Shown here: positions 33,761 through 44,395 of the stretch, piece by piece
Position numbering within the stretch: the stretch's first letter is position 1
Layout: each line of letters starts with the position of its first letter
DNA from: Rhizobiaceae bacterium
Lineage (GTDB): Bacteria > Pseudomonadota > Alphaproteobacteria > Rhizobiales > Rhizobiaceae
Reading direction: 5' to 3'
DNA length: 64,000 nt
Assembly: GCA_017640615.1 (NCBI GenBank)
Contig: JAEPQK010000001.1
Coordinates: 806,001-870,000, forward strand
Position numbers and translations under genes: made by a program
Notes under the pieces: model-generated
Database searches by the model: none
What the model was told of the DNA's origin: nothing
The model's input: only the letters and a program-made list of their open reading frames with translations

Positions 33761-34993
33761 CTATGACCTCTCTTCCCAGATTTTCACCAGTTCGATGATC
33801 GTCGCCACAGCCTTTTCCATGTCCTGACGGCTCACCCATTCAAGCGGCGAGTGGAAGGCGTGGCCGCCCGCGAAGATATTGGGGCAGGGCAGGCCCATAT
33901 GCGAGAGCCGCGAGCCATCCGTGCCGCCGCGAATGCTGCTCATCACCGGTTCCATGCCGGCGCGGCGCACGGCCTCTAAAGCGTACTCCACCGTTTCGGG
34001 ATGACGGTCGAGCACCACCTTCATATTGCGGTACTGCTCGGTGACCTTGAAACTGTAGGATGAGCCCGGAAAGTCCTGCATCACGTTACGGACGATCTGC
34101 TCCAGCATCTCTTCTTTTTCCGTCAGGCCGGCATCCGCAAAATCGCGGATGATGAAGCTGAGCGTGGCTTTTTCCAGAAGGCCGGCCAGGTCGGTCGGGT
34201 GGATGAAACCCTGCTTGCCCGACGTTGCTTCCGGGCCGCCGTCCTTTGGCAGGCGATCGATGATGGCGGCGGCAATCTTGATCGCGTTTTCCATCTTGCC
34301 GGTGGCATAACCCGGATGGATCGCGACACCGGTGATGGCGATGTCGACGCGGTCGGCGGAGAAGGTTTCGGCCTCGATCTCACCGGCCGTGCTGCCATCC
34401 ATCGTGTAGGCGAAGTCGGCGCCGAGCTTCTTCAGGTCAACGACATCGACGCCGCGTCCGATTTCCTCATCGGTCGTGAACAGCAGCTTGACCGTGCCGT
34501 GCCGAATGTCCGGGTTTTCCATCATCAGTTGAGCCGCGGCAACGATCTCGGCCACGCCGGCCTTGTCGTCCGCACCGAGCAAGGTCGTGCCATCGGTGGT
34601 GATGATGTCGTTGCCGATCTGGTTGGTGAGCTCGGGATTGTCGGAAACCCTGATCACCTGCTTCGGATCGCCCTTCAGCTGGATGTCACCGCCGGCGTAG
34701 TTTTCAACGATCTGCGGTTTGACGCCCTTGCCGGAGAAGTCGGGTGCGGTGTCGACATGTGCGCAAAAGCAGATGACGGGGACCGTTTTGTCGGTGTTGG
34801 ACGGCACGGTGGCGTAGACATTGCCATGCTCATCCATATGCGCGTCGGTGAGGCCAATCGCCTGTAATTCCTCAGCCAGAAGGCGGCTCAAATCCTTCTG
34901 CTTTTCCGTCGATGGCTGAGTGGTCGATTTCGGGTCGGACTGCGTGTCGATTGTCACGTAACGCAGGAAGCGTTCGGCGGCTGAGCTGTTCAT
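33761..34993 (-). CDS. pepT: peptidase T (tripeptide aminopeptidase)
   Basis: Protein of 410 residues, M20B zinc peptidase removing the N-terminal residue from tripeptides. Zinc-ligand motifs are CAHVDTAPD, GADDKAG, TTDEEIGRG and the late GGTDGSRLS and AGGHAFHS. ATG 34993 is preferred over an in-frame TTG at 35005, with GGA 7 bp upstream. It is convergent with the repeat region and divergent from the FAD monooxygenase. Confidence 0.95.
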   Translation of the reverse strand: MNSSAAERFLRYVTIDTQSDPKSTTQPSTEKQKDLSRLLAEELQAIGLTDAHMDEHGNVYATVPSNTDKTVPVICFCAHVDTAPDFSGKGVKPQIVENYAGGDIQLKGDPKQVIRVSDNPELTNQIGNDIITTDGTTLLGADDKAGVAEIVAAAQLMMENPDIRHGTVKLLFTTDEEIGRGVDVVDLKKLGADFAYTMDGSTAGEIEAETFSADRVDIAITGVAIHPGYATGKMENAIKIAAAIIDRLPKDGGPEATSGKQGFIHPTDLAGLLEKATLSFIIRDFADAGLTEKEEMLEQIVRNVMQDFPGSSYSFKVTEQYRNMKVVLDRHPETVEYALEAVRRAGMEPVMSSIRGGTDGSRLSHMGLPCPNIFAGGHAFHSPLEWVSRQDMEKAVATIIELVKIWEERS

Positions 34994-35104
34994 GTTTTCA
35001 TCCAATGGGCAGGAGACCCTGTTTACCGCTGGGTGCGACCTTGCGGCATGCTCCAGCCACTACAGGGGATTGTGCCTCCTGTCAGCGGATGGCACTCACA
35101 TGCC

Positions 35105-36340
35105 ATGAAGAGACGCACCGAATTCGCCATAGTTGGGGCCGGGCCGGCGGGTCTTGCCGCCGCGCTCTTTCTCGCCCGTGTTGGCTTCAGCCCCACGATC
35201 TATGAGCGTTTCGACGAGCCGAAGCCTGTCGGTTCCGGGCTGATCCTGCAGCCGACCGGGCTCGCGGCGCTCGATGCGCTTGGCCTGTTGCCGGCAATTC
35301 TGGCGCGGGGCAACTGCGTCGAGCGGCTTTACGGCACGGATGCTCGCAGCGGACGCGTGGTGCTGGATGTCGGTTACGGAGGCTATGGCAATGGGCGCTT
35401 CGGGCTCGGTGTTCATCGCGCCGCGCTTTTCGATGTGCTGCACAATGCGGTGCTGGAGGCGGGCATTCCGGTCGTCACCGGTGCGGAGATCAATGCGTTG
35501 CGCAATAGTGGCGACAAGATCGAACTCATCGCTGCGGGCGGACAGACTCTCGCGGCGGCGGATCTGGCCGTGGATGCCAGCGGTGCACGCTCCACGCTCA
35601 AACCGAAGGCGTCACGCGGCAACGAAGTGAAGCCACTCGCCTATGGCGCGTTATGGGCGTCGCTCAAATGGCATGACGATGGTTTTCTCGCTAACGCGCT
35701 GCAGCAGCGTTACGAGCGGGCGAGTGTGATGATCGGTGTGCTGCCGATCGGAAGTATTGCGCCGGAAGCAGAGCGGCTTGCGGCGTTCTTCTGGAGCGTG
35801 CGGCTGGCCGATGCGGAAAAGCTCTACGCGGACGGGTTGGACGCCTGGAAGGCGCGGGTGGCCGGCTATTGGCCGCAATGCCAGCCTTATCTCGATCAGA
35901 TCGATGATTTCGACCAGCTCGCGCTGGCGCGCTACGGACACAACACGTTGCGACCACCGGTGGCGGAGCGGCTGGCAGTGATCGGCGATGCCGCGCATTC
36001 CACCAGTCCGCAACTCGGGCAGGGGGCCAATATGGCGCTGCTGGATGCCGCGGCGCTCTCGGCTGCGCTGACGGCGCATGACGAAATGGCGGCGGCACTC
36101 GCCGCATATGCGCGGGCGCGGCGCTCGCATGTGGCGTTGTTCCAGCTGCTCTCCTACGCGCTGACGCCGTTCTACCAGTCGGATTCGCGGCTGATCCCTT
36201 ATCTGCGCGATACGCTGGTGGCGACGGTGGCCAAAGTGCCGCCCATGCCGGCGCTGCTGGCGGCAATGGTGTCCGGCACGCTGCTCAACCCATTTGCCGG
36301 GGCGGGGCTCAAAGAACCCGATTGGCGGGTGCTCGAGTAA
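35105..36340 (+). CDS. FAD-dependent monooxygenase (PHBH-like)
   Basis: Protein of 411 residues of the UbiH/PHBH flavoprotein group: N-terminal Rossmann FAIVGAGPAGLAAALFLAR with the following ERFD, and the second FAD motif VIGDAAHSTSPQLGQGANMALLDA near residue 295. It hydroxylates an aromatic or related substrate using NAD(P)H. A TetR gene follows 83 bp later on the same strand. The substrate cannot be told. Confidence 0.88.
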   Translation: MKRRTEFAIVGAGPAGLAAALFLARVGFSPTIYERFDEPKPVGSGLILQPTGLAALDALGLLPAILARGNCVERLYGTDARSGRVVLDVGYGGYGNGRFGLGVHRAALFDVLHNAVLEAGIPVVTGAEINALRNSGDKIELIAAGGQTLAAADLAVDASGARSTLKPKASRGNEVKPLAYGALWASLKWHDDGFLANALQQRYERASVMIGVLPIGSIAPEAERLAAFFWSVRLADAEKLYADGLDAWKARVAGYWPQCQPYLDQIDDFDQLALARYGHNTLRPPVAERLAVIGDAAHSTSPQLGQGANMALLDAAALSAALTAHDEMAAALAAYARARRSHVALFQLLSYALTPFYQSDSRLIPYLRDTLVATVAKVPPMPALLAAMVSGTLLNPFAGAGLKEPDWRVLE

Positions 36341-36423
36341 AGGCAAGGGACGGCGCGGCAGCTCAGCGCCGGCCAGCGCTCACCTCATGCATCGTCGAAT
36401 CCACTTGCAAGCTGATAAATCTC

Positions 36424-37104
36424 ATGCGAAGAGTACCGAACGGTACGGTACAGCAATCGAGTGAAGAGTTGGACCAGGCAGTCATCGCAGATGAGGAATT
36501 CACACCCCGCCAGCAGGCGGTGCTCGACTGCGCGCTGCAATTGCTCGTTGGCGGAGGCGAGAAGGGGCTGACGACCGCTGGGCTCGCCCGGGCAGCCAAC
36601 TGTTCCAAGGAAAGCATCTACAAATGGTTCGGCGACCGCGATGGCTTGCTTGCGGCGATGATTGCACATCAAGCGAGCAAGGTGCGCGCCGGCGCCGACA
36701 ATGCGCATGCGATGGATGGCGAGCAATTTCGTGCCTATCTCACTGATTTCGCGCATGATCTGCTCGACGTACTTGCCGGCGATGTATCGCTGGCGCTTAA
36801 CCGGCTGGCGATCGGGCAGGCGAGCCGTTCCGAAAGCCGCCTGGGCCGGCTCATGGTCGAGCGTGGTCGGCGCCGCATCGAGGCACGCGCCATGGCGCTT
36901 CTGGAGGCCGGCAAGCGGCGCGGCTACATTCGCTACGAGGATCGCGAAGCGACCTACCACACCTTCTACGGGTTGATCGTGCGCGACCTGCATGTGCGCA
37001 TGCTGCTTGGCGAGGCGGGCGCTCGCCGGCCCGAACAGTTCGCTGCGATGGCCGACGAGGCCGTGGGCCAGTTTTTCGCACTTTTTGGAACCGAGACGGA
37101 ATGA
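36424..37104 (+). CDS. TetR/AcrR family transcriptional regulator
   Basis: Protein of 226 residues with an N-terminal helix-turn-helix (ALQLLVGGGEKGLTTAGLAR ... KESIYKWFGDRDGLL) and a ligand domain. ATG 36424 is the first start before the domain. The palindrome GTACCG-AA-CGGTAC, with an extra GGTAC copy, falls at 36433-36451, within the first codons, and could be an operator for autoregulation; a later TTG start would place it upstream. ilvC follows 149 bp downstream past a repeat. Confidence 0.88.
   Translation: MRRVPNGTVQQSSEELDQAVIADEEFTPRQQAVLDCALQLLVGGGEKGLTTAGLARAANCSKESIYKWFGDRDGLLAAMIAHQASKVRAGADNAHAMDGEQFRAYLTDFAHDLLDVLAGDVSLALNRLAIGQASRSESRLGRLMVERGRRRIEARAMALLEAGKRRGYIRYEDREATYHTFYGLIVRDLHVRMLLGEAGARRPEQFAAMADEAVGQFFALFGTETE
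36433..36451. promoter_or_regulatory. GTACCG/CGGTAC palindrome at the start of the TetR gene
   Basis: Perfect 6-bp arms around AA (36433-36446), and GGTAC repeated directly after. Size and symmetry fit a TetR-type operator, but the position inside the annotated coding start makes function uncertain. Confidence 0.4.
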
Positions 37105-37115
37105 AGACCGTGCGT

Positions 37116-38273
<1,158 letters not shown>

Positions 38274-38301
38274 ACGTCGCGCCAGTTCGGCAGACCATTG
38301 G

Positions 38302-38333
38302 AAAAGCCGGTGCTTACGCGCCGGCTTTTTCCT
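38302..38333 (+). terminator. rho-independent terminator of ilvC
   Basis: Stem GCCGGTGC (38306-38313) with GCGCCGGC (38318-38325), TTAC loop, one G-U pair, followed by TTTTT. It is 30 bp after ilvC. Confidence 0.85.
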
Positions 38334-38385
38334 TTTTGGTTCAACGGGTTGGCGGAAGAGACGTCTTGCGGGAAGGAAAACTGAC

Positions 38386-39099
38386 CTAAATTTCGCCAAC
38401 CGCGACATCCAGTGCGATGCGAACCATGTCTTCCAGCGAAGACTGGCGCTGGTCGGCATCAAGCTCTTCTCCGGTGACGAGGCAATCCGTCATCGTGCAG
38501 ATCGCCAGCGCGCGGGCGGAAAAGCGGGCGGCAAGCGTGTAGAGCGCGCTCGCTTCCATCTCGATCGCCATCACACCGTGTTCGCGCAACGTTGCATACC
38601 CGTCCAGGCCGTCCGGCTGATAGAACACGTCGCTGGAGACGATAGCGCCGGCATGCCAGCGCACGCCCGCGGCATTCGCGGCGTCGGCGGCCGCGCGCAG
38701 CAGGCCAAAATCGGCGCCGGGTGCGAAGTCGAATGCACCAAACGTGTTGCGGTTTATGGCGCTGTCGGTGCTCGCGGTCTGGCCGAGCACCAGATCGCGC
38801 ACCTTTACCTTTTCCGACAAGCCGCCGCATGTGCCGACGCGGATGAAGGTGTTCACGCCATAAACATTGATGAGCTCATGAACATAAATCGCCAGCGATG
38901 GCTGCCCCATGCCTGAGGCCTGAACGCTGACCGGCTTGCCACGATAGCTGCCGGTGAAGCCGAGGCAGTTGCGCACCGTGTTCACGCAGCGCGCTTCATC
39001 GAGAAAGGTCTCAGCGATCCATTTTGCGCGCAGCGGGTCGCCCGGTATCAGCACGGCCTCCGCGTAATCGCCCTTCTTTGCATTGTTGTGCGGCGTCAT
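38386..39099 (-). CDS. deoD: purine nucleoside phosphorylase, DeoD type
   Basis: Protein of 237 residues with PNP/UDP signature motifs: early GDPLRAKWIAETFL, GMGQPSLAIYVHEL, IRVGTCGGL and late AIEMEASALYTLA. It phosphorolytically cleaves purine ribo- and deoxyribonucleosides. ATG 39099 is preferred, with GGGGGGAAGAG directly before it. It is convergent with ilvC past the terminator. Confidence 0.95.
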   Translation of the reverse strand: MTPHNNAKKGDYAEAVLIPGDPLRAKWIAETFLDEARCVNTVRNCLGFTGSYRGKPVSVQASGMGQPSLAIYVHELINVYGVNTFIRVGTCGGLSEKVKVRDLVLGQTASTDSAINRNTFGAFDFAPGADFGLLRAAADAANAAGVRWHAGAIVSSDVFYQPDGLDGYATLREHGVMAIEMEASALYTLAARFSARALAICTMTDCLVTGEELDADQRQSSLEDMVRIALDVAVGEI

Positions 39100-39262
39100 C
39101 TCTTCCCCCCGGGTTCTGTCCAACTTGGAAGCGAACATGCCGGGATAGGCCCGTCAATCGGCCAGATGTTGGCTTCTTGCCACTCAACTGTCCCATTCCG
39201 GCACAGAAGCGACTGGCACGGTTCTGGCATTGCTGAATCCACCGGAGCCAAGGAGGCTGATC

Positions 39263-39556
39263 ATGGAACCGATTACCCAGAACTCGATTGGGATCGACGG
39301 CGAGGTGTTCGCAGAACGCCGGGGTGCGCTACGCCATCGCGTGCTGAAGAGTGCGACGCTCAGATATAATCGCGGCTACGGCGCGCTTGAGTGCATTGTG
39401 CGCAATCTGTCCGACACCGGCGCGCGGCTGGCTTTCGGCGAGACCGCGGCCGTGCCGACCGAATTCGACTTCTGGCTCAATGGCAGCGACGCCCCGATGC
39501 GGGCCGTGGTGCGCTGGCGTGGGCTGGAGAGCGTCGGCATCGAATTCATCAAGTGA
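39263..39556 (+). CDS. PilZ domain protein, putative c-di-GMP receptor
   Basis: Protein of 97 residues consisting of one PilZ domain, with the RxxxR-like start (ERRGALRHRVLK) and (D/N)xSxxG as NLSDTGARL. AAGGAGG lies 6 bp before the ATG. It is a candidate target of the cyclic di-GMP made by the two GGDEF proteins in the window (inference). Confidence 0.88.
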   Translation: MEPITQNSIGIDGEVFAERRGALRHRVLKSATLRYNRGYGALECIVRNLSDTGARLAFGETAAVPTEFDFWLNGSDAPMRAVVRWRGLESVGIEFIK

Positions 39557-39743
39557 ACGAGCCGGGCGGCGCACGGGGACTTGCCGCGCTGCCCGGTATC
39601 CTCCCCAGGGGGCGCTCCGCAACATGTTTTGCGTATGCGGGCGTGCTCCCTGTAGGGGCCTGTGGTCTGGACTTCAGGCCCCGGGCTGGGGGCGGGCGGC
39701 GGGGCGGCGCCGCCCGTTACTGTGAGCGGGTCTGCTCAGACGC

Positions 39744-40130
39744 TCAGTAATAGGGCGAAACGCACTGGCGGCGCGGGCCGTGATAGGGCTGGAACGTGTT
39801 GTCCCAGTGGCGATAGGACCGGTAGCGGTCGTAACACCAATCCACATGCAGCGAATGATAGTCGCGCCGGTATGCGCGGCGGTGATATCGACGGTGGGTC
39901 GGCGGAACCTCGATCCACACGCTGCCATTGCCGAAATTGAACTGAACGCTGCCGCCGCGGCGATGATGCCAGTGACGGCGGTGCCAGCGGCGGTCGTGAA
40001 CCGGCACGATTTCGGCGTGGTAGCCATATGTCACGACGTTTTGTGCCTGCGCGGTTCCGGCCATTGGAACCGTTGCCATGCCAGCGCCGAGCAGCGCGGC
40101 GCACACAAGTTTTGAGATTGCTGATTTCAT
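39744..40130 (-). CDS. exported BA14K family protein
   Basis: Protein of 128 residues with a signal peptide ([20 protein letters not shown] to AQAQ) and a C-terminal BA14K-like block [20 protein letters not shown] followed by RRQCVSPYY. The middle is very rich in His, Arg and Tyr. BA14K proteins are alphaproteobacterial surface proteins with lectin-like activity reported in Brucella. The start codon is well defined; function here is unknown. Confidence 0.8.
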   Translation of the reverse strand: MKSAISKLVCAALLGAGMATVPMAGTAQAQNVVTYGYHAEIVPVHDRRWHRRHWHHRRGGSVQFNFGNGSVWIEVPPTHRRYHRRAYRRDYHSLHVDWCYDRYRSYRHWDNTFQPYHGPRRQCVSPYY

Positions 40131-40292
40131 GCCTTCCTCCCGGTTTGCGAGGTGACAGGGGGCGCGGCCGACGCCGCACCGGGGACATCAGAGACTGCAT
40201 TCTGCAACATGAACCGGTGATGAATGATGACGGAGCCGGAAATCTTGCCGCTCCGGCTTGTGTTCTCCCGGTTCGCGGGGCATTGCTCGGCC

Positions 40293-41414
40293 ATGTCGGT
40301 TCGCATCGCCACGTTCAATGTCGAGAACCTGATGAACAGGTTCGACTTCTCGGGCTTCCGCAACGAGCTCTATCAGGACCGTGTGCTGAAGCTCTTCGAC
40401 ATCAAGGACGAGGCCCAGTATCGACAGCTGGAGCGCGCACGGGCGATTGCCCACACTGACGACACGCGCCAGCTGACGGCGCTGGCGATCGCGGCAGCCC
40501 GCGCCGACATTTTCTGCCTGCAGGAAGTCGACAATGAAGACGCGCTGAACGCTTTCGAGTTCGGCTATCTCTACAAGATGATCGGGTCGGGCTACCGCAA
40601 GAAACATGTCTCGCGGGGCAATGACAGCCGCGGCATAGATGTCGCGGTGATGATGCGCGAGGAGACCGCGCATGGCGAGCCGATCGAATTTGTACGGGCC
40701 CAGAGCCACGCACATCTGACCTATGGCGAACTCGGCCTGCACACGCCTGAACTGGAAGAAACCGGCAACCAGGTGAATGAGCGCATATTCAGGCGCGACT
40801 GTTTCGAGGTCGATCTCAGGATCGGCGGCAAGCCGCTGACGCTCTATGTGGTGCATTTCAAATCGATGGGCAGCCCGCGTAACGGGTTGACCGGGCGAGA
40901 GGCCACTATGCCTGTGCGCATTGCCGAAGCACAGGCGGTGCGCTGGGTGATCGAGGATCGCTTCGGCGACAAGGCATCCAACAAAAACTGGCTGATTTGC
41001 GGAGATTTGAACGACTATCGCGAGCGCGTTGTGATTACCGGCGACGAGTTCAACGGGCACCATTTCGAGGTGCGTGAAGAAACGGAATCTTCGCTCAATG
41101 CGCTGACTGCCGGCGGGTTTTGCGAAAACATCGTGGAACGTCTGCCGGCTGAAAAGCGCTGGACACTCTACCACACGCGTGGGCCGGCAGAGCGGCATCT
41201 TTGCCAGCTCGACTATCTTCTACCCTCGCAACGGCTGGCGGCGCGCAATGCCAATGCCAAGCCTGACATCATCCGCGCGGGCCAGCCCTGGCGTACGGTT
41301 TTTCCGCCGGGCCAGGAGGTGGACCGCTACCCGCGCACGGGCTGGGACCGACCGAAAGCATCCGACCATTGCCCGGTCGCCGTGACGCTGGATCTGGTGC
41401 GAGAGCAGAATTGA
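40293..41414 (+). CDS. endonuclease/exonuclease/phosphatase family protein
   Basis: Protein of 373 residues of the DNase I-like superfamily, with IATFNVENLMNRF, CLQEVDN, GDLNDYR and the closing SDHCPVAV. No signal peptide is seen with start ATG 40293; an upstream ATG would add 23 residues. Substrate, DNA or a phosphodiester, is unknown. Its TGA overlaps the start of the following NUDIX gene. Confidence 0.85.
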   Translation: MSVRIATFNVENLMNRFDFSGFRNELYQDRVLKLFDIKDEAQYRQLERARAIAHTDDTRQLTALAIAAARADIFCLQEVDNEDALNAFEFGYLYKMIGSGYRKKHVSRGNDSRGIDVAVMMREETAHGEPIEFVRAQSHAHLTYGELGLHTPELEETGNQVNERIFRRDCFEVDLRIGGKPLTLYVVHFKSMGSPRNGLTGREATMPVRIAEAQAVRWVIEDRFGDKASNKNWLICGDLNDYRERVVITGDEFNGHHFEVREETESSLNALTAGGFCENIVERLPAEKRWTLYHTRGPAERHLCQLDYLLPSQRLAARNANAKPDIIRAGQPWRTVFPPGQEVDRYPRTGWDRPKASDHCPVAVTLDLVREQN

Positions 41415-42130
41415 ACTTCGATCTGCCGCGCGGCGAGATATTTGACGTCTGCGATGTCGATGTGCGGCTTATCGACGGCCCGTCGCCTTATGCGCTCGCC
41501 AACAGCGAGGCAATCGCCAGGAACTGGAGGGCCGAGTCTGCGGCCAATCCGGCGCTGTTCAACGGCACGGTGGTTTTGCTTTCGTCGCTTGCGTTCAGCG
41601 AAGGCAGGCTTGCCGGCACCTGCCATGCAGTCGATTTCGCGACATTTCTATATTGGCGCCGCAACCGCGCGCATGCGAGTGCGGAGCACTGTTTCGCCCA
41701 TGCAATGCTGGTATCTTCCGACAACGCGCTTGTTGCCGTGCGCATGGGCAGCCACACCGTGAATGCCGGGCGCGTCTACTTCGCAGCCGGGTCGTTCGAA
41801 CCAGGCGATTTCAAGGACGGCAGGGTAGATCTGCATTACAACATGGTGCGTGAGGTCGCCGAGGAGACCGGGCTCGATATTGCCGACGTGCCGCGTGCGG
41901 ACACCTTTGTTGCCTATTCCTCACAGGTGGGCACGGCGATCTTCCGCCGCTACGAGCTACCGGATACCGCGGACCAGATAGCGGAGCGCGTGCGCGCATT
42001 CATTGCAGCGGAGGTCGAACCCGAAATTTCGGAACCCGTTATCATTCGCGATGCCAAAAATCTTCCCGACGGTCTGCTGGAGCATATGCGAGCCATCGCG
42101 GCATGGCATTTCGGAGTTCAAGCGGGCTGA
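41411..42130 (+). CDS. NUDIX hydrolase
   Basis: Protein of 239 residues. The NUDIX helix is degenerate but visible as MVREVAEETGLD (the REx2EE core) near the middle, after AAGSFEPGDF in place of the usual Gly. An inferred TTG start at 41411 overlaps the upstream stop (TTGA); no ATG gives a full N-terminus. It is translationally coupled to the preceding phosphatase-like gene. Substrate unknown. Confidence 0.75.
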   Translation: MNFDLPRGEIFDVCDVDVRLIDGPSPYALANSEAIARNWRAESAANPALFNGTVVLLSSLAFSEGRLAGTCHAVDFATFLYWRRNRAHASAEHCFAHAMLVSSDNALVAVRMGSHTVNAGRVYFAAGSFEPGDFKDGRVDLHYNMVREVAEETGLDIADVPRADTFVAYSSQVGTAIFRRYELPDTADQIAERVRAFIAAEVEPEISEPVIIRDAKNLPDGLLEHMRAIAAWHFGVQAG

Positions 42131-42246
42131 GTTTGCTGGGCTGGTCTGTGGGGACTTTTTGTCTGGCCCTATTACCTTGGCAGCCATTTCGCGCTGTAAA
42201 TGAACGGAACGGGTCGGGCTTGCCGGCCGCAACCGACGGGTGAGCC

Positions 42247-43155
42247 ATGGTCCAGCGCCGCTACGAGATTCTCGACGTTTTCACCGCCGAGCCGCTGGCC
42301 GGCAACCCACTGGCGATCGTACATGATTGCGAGGGGCTTGATGGCGATGCCATGCAGGCGATCGCTCGCGAGTTCAATCTGTCAGAAACGGTGTTCGTAA
42401 TGCCGCCGCGCAATGCGGCACATATGGCGGCAATCCGCATCTTCACACCGAATTTCGAGATGCCTTTTGCCGGGCACCCGACGGTGGGCACGGCAGTGGC
42501 GCTGGCGCTCGGCCGGGGTCTTGCCGATAGCGGCGTAATTCTGGTGCTTGAGGAGCAGATCGGCGATGTGCGCTGCGTCGTCACCCGCAACGATGCCGGT
42601 GTTTTCGCCGAATTCGATCTGCCGCGGCTGGCCGAGCCATATGAGCTCACCGCCGGCGCGGAGGAGATCGGTGCCGCGCTTGGTCTCGGTCCCCACGAAA
42701 TCGGCTTCGAAAATCACAAGGTGGCGGCTTTTTCGGCCGGTGTGCCTTACGTCACGGTGCCGGTGCGCGGGCTGGATGTGGCGGCCAGGGTGAAGTTCAA
42801 CAATCAGGCCTGGAATGAGATTTCGCCCGACCGAGGCACTGGCGTGCCGGCTTCGGCCTATGTCTATTGCCGCGAAACGGTGAACCATGACTGCGCCTTT
42901 CATGCCCGCATGTTCAGCGGTGGAGAGGGGTTTGAAGACCCGGCGACCGGCTCGGCTCTCGCGGCATTTTCCGGCGCGGTTGTGACTTTCGATGAGCCAG
43001 CGGGCGATACCTGGCAGGGCTGGGTGGAACAGGGGCTGGAGATGAAGCGGCCCTCGCGGCTGCGGCTCGAGCTGGACCTCAGGAACGGGGCCGCAGGCGC
43101 GGCCAGAATCGGCGGTTATGCGGTGCAGGTGGCCGAAGGACGGCTTCTGGCCTGA
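42247..43155 (+). CDS. PhzF family isomerase-like protein
   Basis: Protein of 302 residues with the PhzF signature [16 protein letters not shown] at the N-terminus, [19 protein letters not shown] and the C-terminal [13 protein letters not shown]. The catalytic Glu-equivalent E47 is in [10 protein letters not shown]. PhzF-like proteins are epimerase/isomerase-type enzymes, some acting in secondary metabolism. No phenazine cluster is present, so the substrate is unknown. Confidence 0.9.
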   Translation: MVQRRYEILDVFTAEPLAGNPLAIVHDCEGLDGDAMQAIAREFNLSETVFVMPPRNAAHMAAIRIFTPNFEMPFAGHPTVGTAVALALGRGLADSGVILVLEEQIGDVRCVVTRNDAGVFAEFDLPRLAEPYELTAGAEEIGAALGLGPHEIGFENHKVAAFSAGVPYVTVPVRGLDVAARVKFNNQAWNEISPDRGTGVPASAYVYCRETVNHDCAFHARMFSGGEGFEDPATGSALAAFSGAVVTFDEPAGDTWQGWVEQGLEMKRPSRLRLELDLRNGAAGAARIGGYAVQVAEGRLLA

Positions 43156-43249
43156 GCAAAGCGAAATTCGCCGGGCGGAATGGCTGGACAAGGCGGGCGA
43201 GGGCGGCTATAGGCGCGTCCTTGACCGGTTCCAGCGGAGCCGGCCCGGC

Positions 43250-43325
<76 letters not shown>

Positions 43326-43536
43326 TTTTCAAGGACTTAGATAGGGCTTGCGGCGGCCCGTTTTACACTTGGCTCGCCATTTTACACTTCATGCGCTTTT
43401 CGTTCCCGCCCTGATGGCCTCGATCACGTCGGCGCCGGCGAGGTAGTGCTTGCGGATGATCCGCTCGCATTCCGCCTTCAGGCGGAAGCTACCCTTGCGG
43501 CAGGTCCTGCGGGCGCTGGTCCGATCCAGGCAGGCT
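43326..43536. other. tRNA-proximal spacer with a direct repeat and a possible gene remnant
   Basis: TTTTACACTT occurs twice (43361-43370 and 43380-43389), 19 bp apart. A minus-strand frame of about 64 codons (43583 to 43389) with Lys, Arg and Ile-rich C-terminus is not recognised and has no known domain; it overlaps the IclR C-terminus. It could be a decayed mobile-element end beside tRNA-Lys. Nothing firmer can be said. Confidence 0.3.
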
Positions 43537-44295
43537 TTAGCCCCGGTTCCATCTTTGGTCGCCGACGCGCTGGCCCAGATCACGCGCGCAGTTCATCAAC
43601 GCCTCGATCATCGGCCTGTCGCCGTCTTCAGGCAGCGCGAAGGTGGGGTATGAGATGCTCAGCGCGATTGCCCGGCCGCTCACGGCTTCGCACACCGCTA
43701 TCGCAATTGCGTTGATGCCTTCGAACAGTTCCTGATGCGAGCGCGCGACGCCGCTTTCGCGCACGCCCGCAAGGTCACGCAGGAGGGGATCAATATCGGT
43801 AATCGTGCGGCTGGTGCTTGCATTCAGTCCAGCGCTGTAAAGCTCGCGAATTTCCGCATCGTCCTTGAGCGACAGCAACGCCTTGCCCAAGGCGGCCGCA
43901 TGGGCCGGCAGCCTTTGGCCCGGCTCGACGGAAAAATGGATTGGGAAGCTGCCGCGCAGCGTCTTCAGGACAACAACCTCGGTTCCTGAAAGCAGCCCGA
44001 GCCACGAGGTGTGACCTGTCGTTTCTGACAGGCGTTTCAGTTCGGTCTCACCCTGCGCAACCAGGTCGATATTGCGCCCGAACGATGATGCAAGCTGCAG
44101 CGACAGGATGCCGGGCTGGTATCTCTGCGTGGCCGGATTCTGCTCGATCAAGCCGTCGCGGGCGAGCGAGGCGAGGATGCGCGAGGCTGTGCTGCGCGTT
44201 ACGCCGAGATGGCGGCCGGTCTGCGAAACGGACACTTCTCCGCCCTGATCCGCCATCAATTTCAATGCCTTAACGGCCCGTTCGATCGATTGCAT
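43537..44295 (-). CDS. IclR family transcriptional regulator
   Basis: Protein of 252 residues with an N-terminal winged helix (SVSQTGRHLGVTRSTASRIL) and an IclR effector domain (GFxxxR-like segments, LLSLKDDAEI, SYPTFALPED). ATG 44295 fits the start of the HTH. It is divergent from the ThDP enzyme gene, and the 100-bp gap contains two palindromes, so it probably regulates that gene. Effector unknown. Confidence 0.9.
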   Translation of the reverse strand: MQSIERAVKALKLMADQGGEVSVSQTGRHLGVTRSTASRILASLARDGLIEQNPATQRYQPGILSLQLASSFGRNIDLVAQGETELKRLSETTGHTSWLGLLSGTEVVVLKTLRGSFPIHFSVEPGQRLPAHAAALGKALLSLKDDAEIRELYSAGLNASTSRTITDIDPLLRDLAGVRESGVARSHQELFEGINAIAIAVCEAVSGRAIALSISYPTFALPEDGDRPMIEALMNCARDLGQRVGDQRWNRG

Positions 44296-44332
44296 GTGCG
44301 CCTCCGCAAGGGCACTTGACGGCCTTTGCAAT

Positions 44333-44360
44333 TTACGTAACGATATATGCAACATGTTGC
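44333..44360. promoter_or_regulatory. palindromes in the IclR/ThDP-enzyme intergenic region
   Basis: TTACGTAA (44333-44340) and the perfect 12-bp palindrome GCAACATGTTGC (44349-44360) lie between the divergent IclR and ThDP-enzyme starts. They are candidate operators for the adjacent IclR protein. Confidence 0.55.
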
Positions 44361-44395
44361 GTAATGTGCAACACACGGGAAGTCAAGAGGACGCA

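Noticed and set aside
34996..35104. Short plus-strand frame upstream of the FAD monooxygenase start
   Set aside because: It would add 24 residues without a Rossmann motif; the ATG at 35105 lies directly before the FAD-binding motif.
39557..39743. Possible terminator or small RNA between PilZ and BA14K genes
   Set aside because: The GC-rich segment has no T-run and no stem better than expected for its composition.
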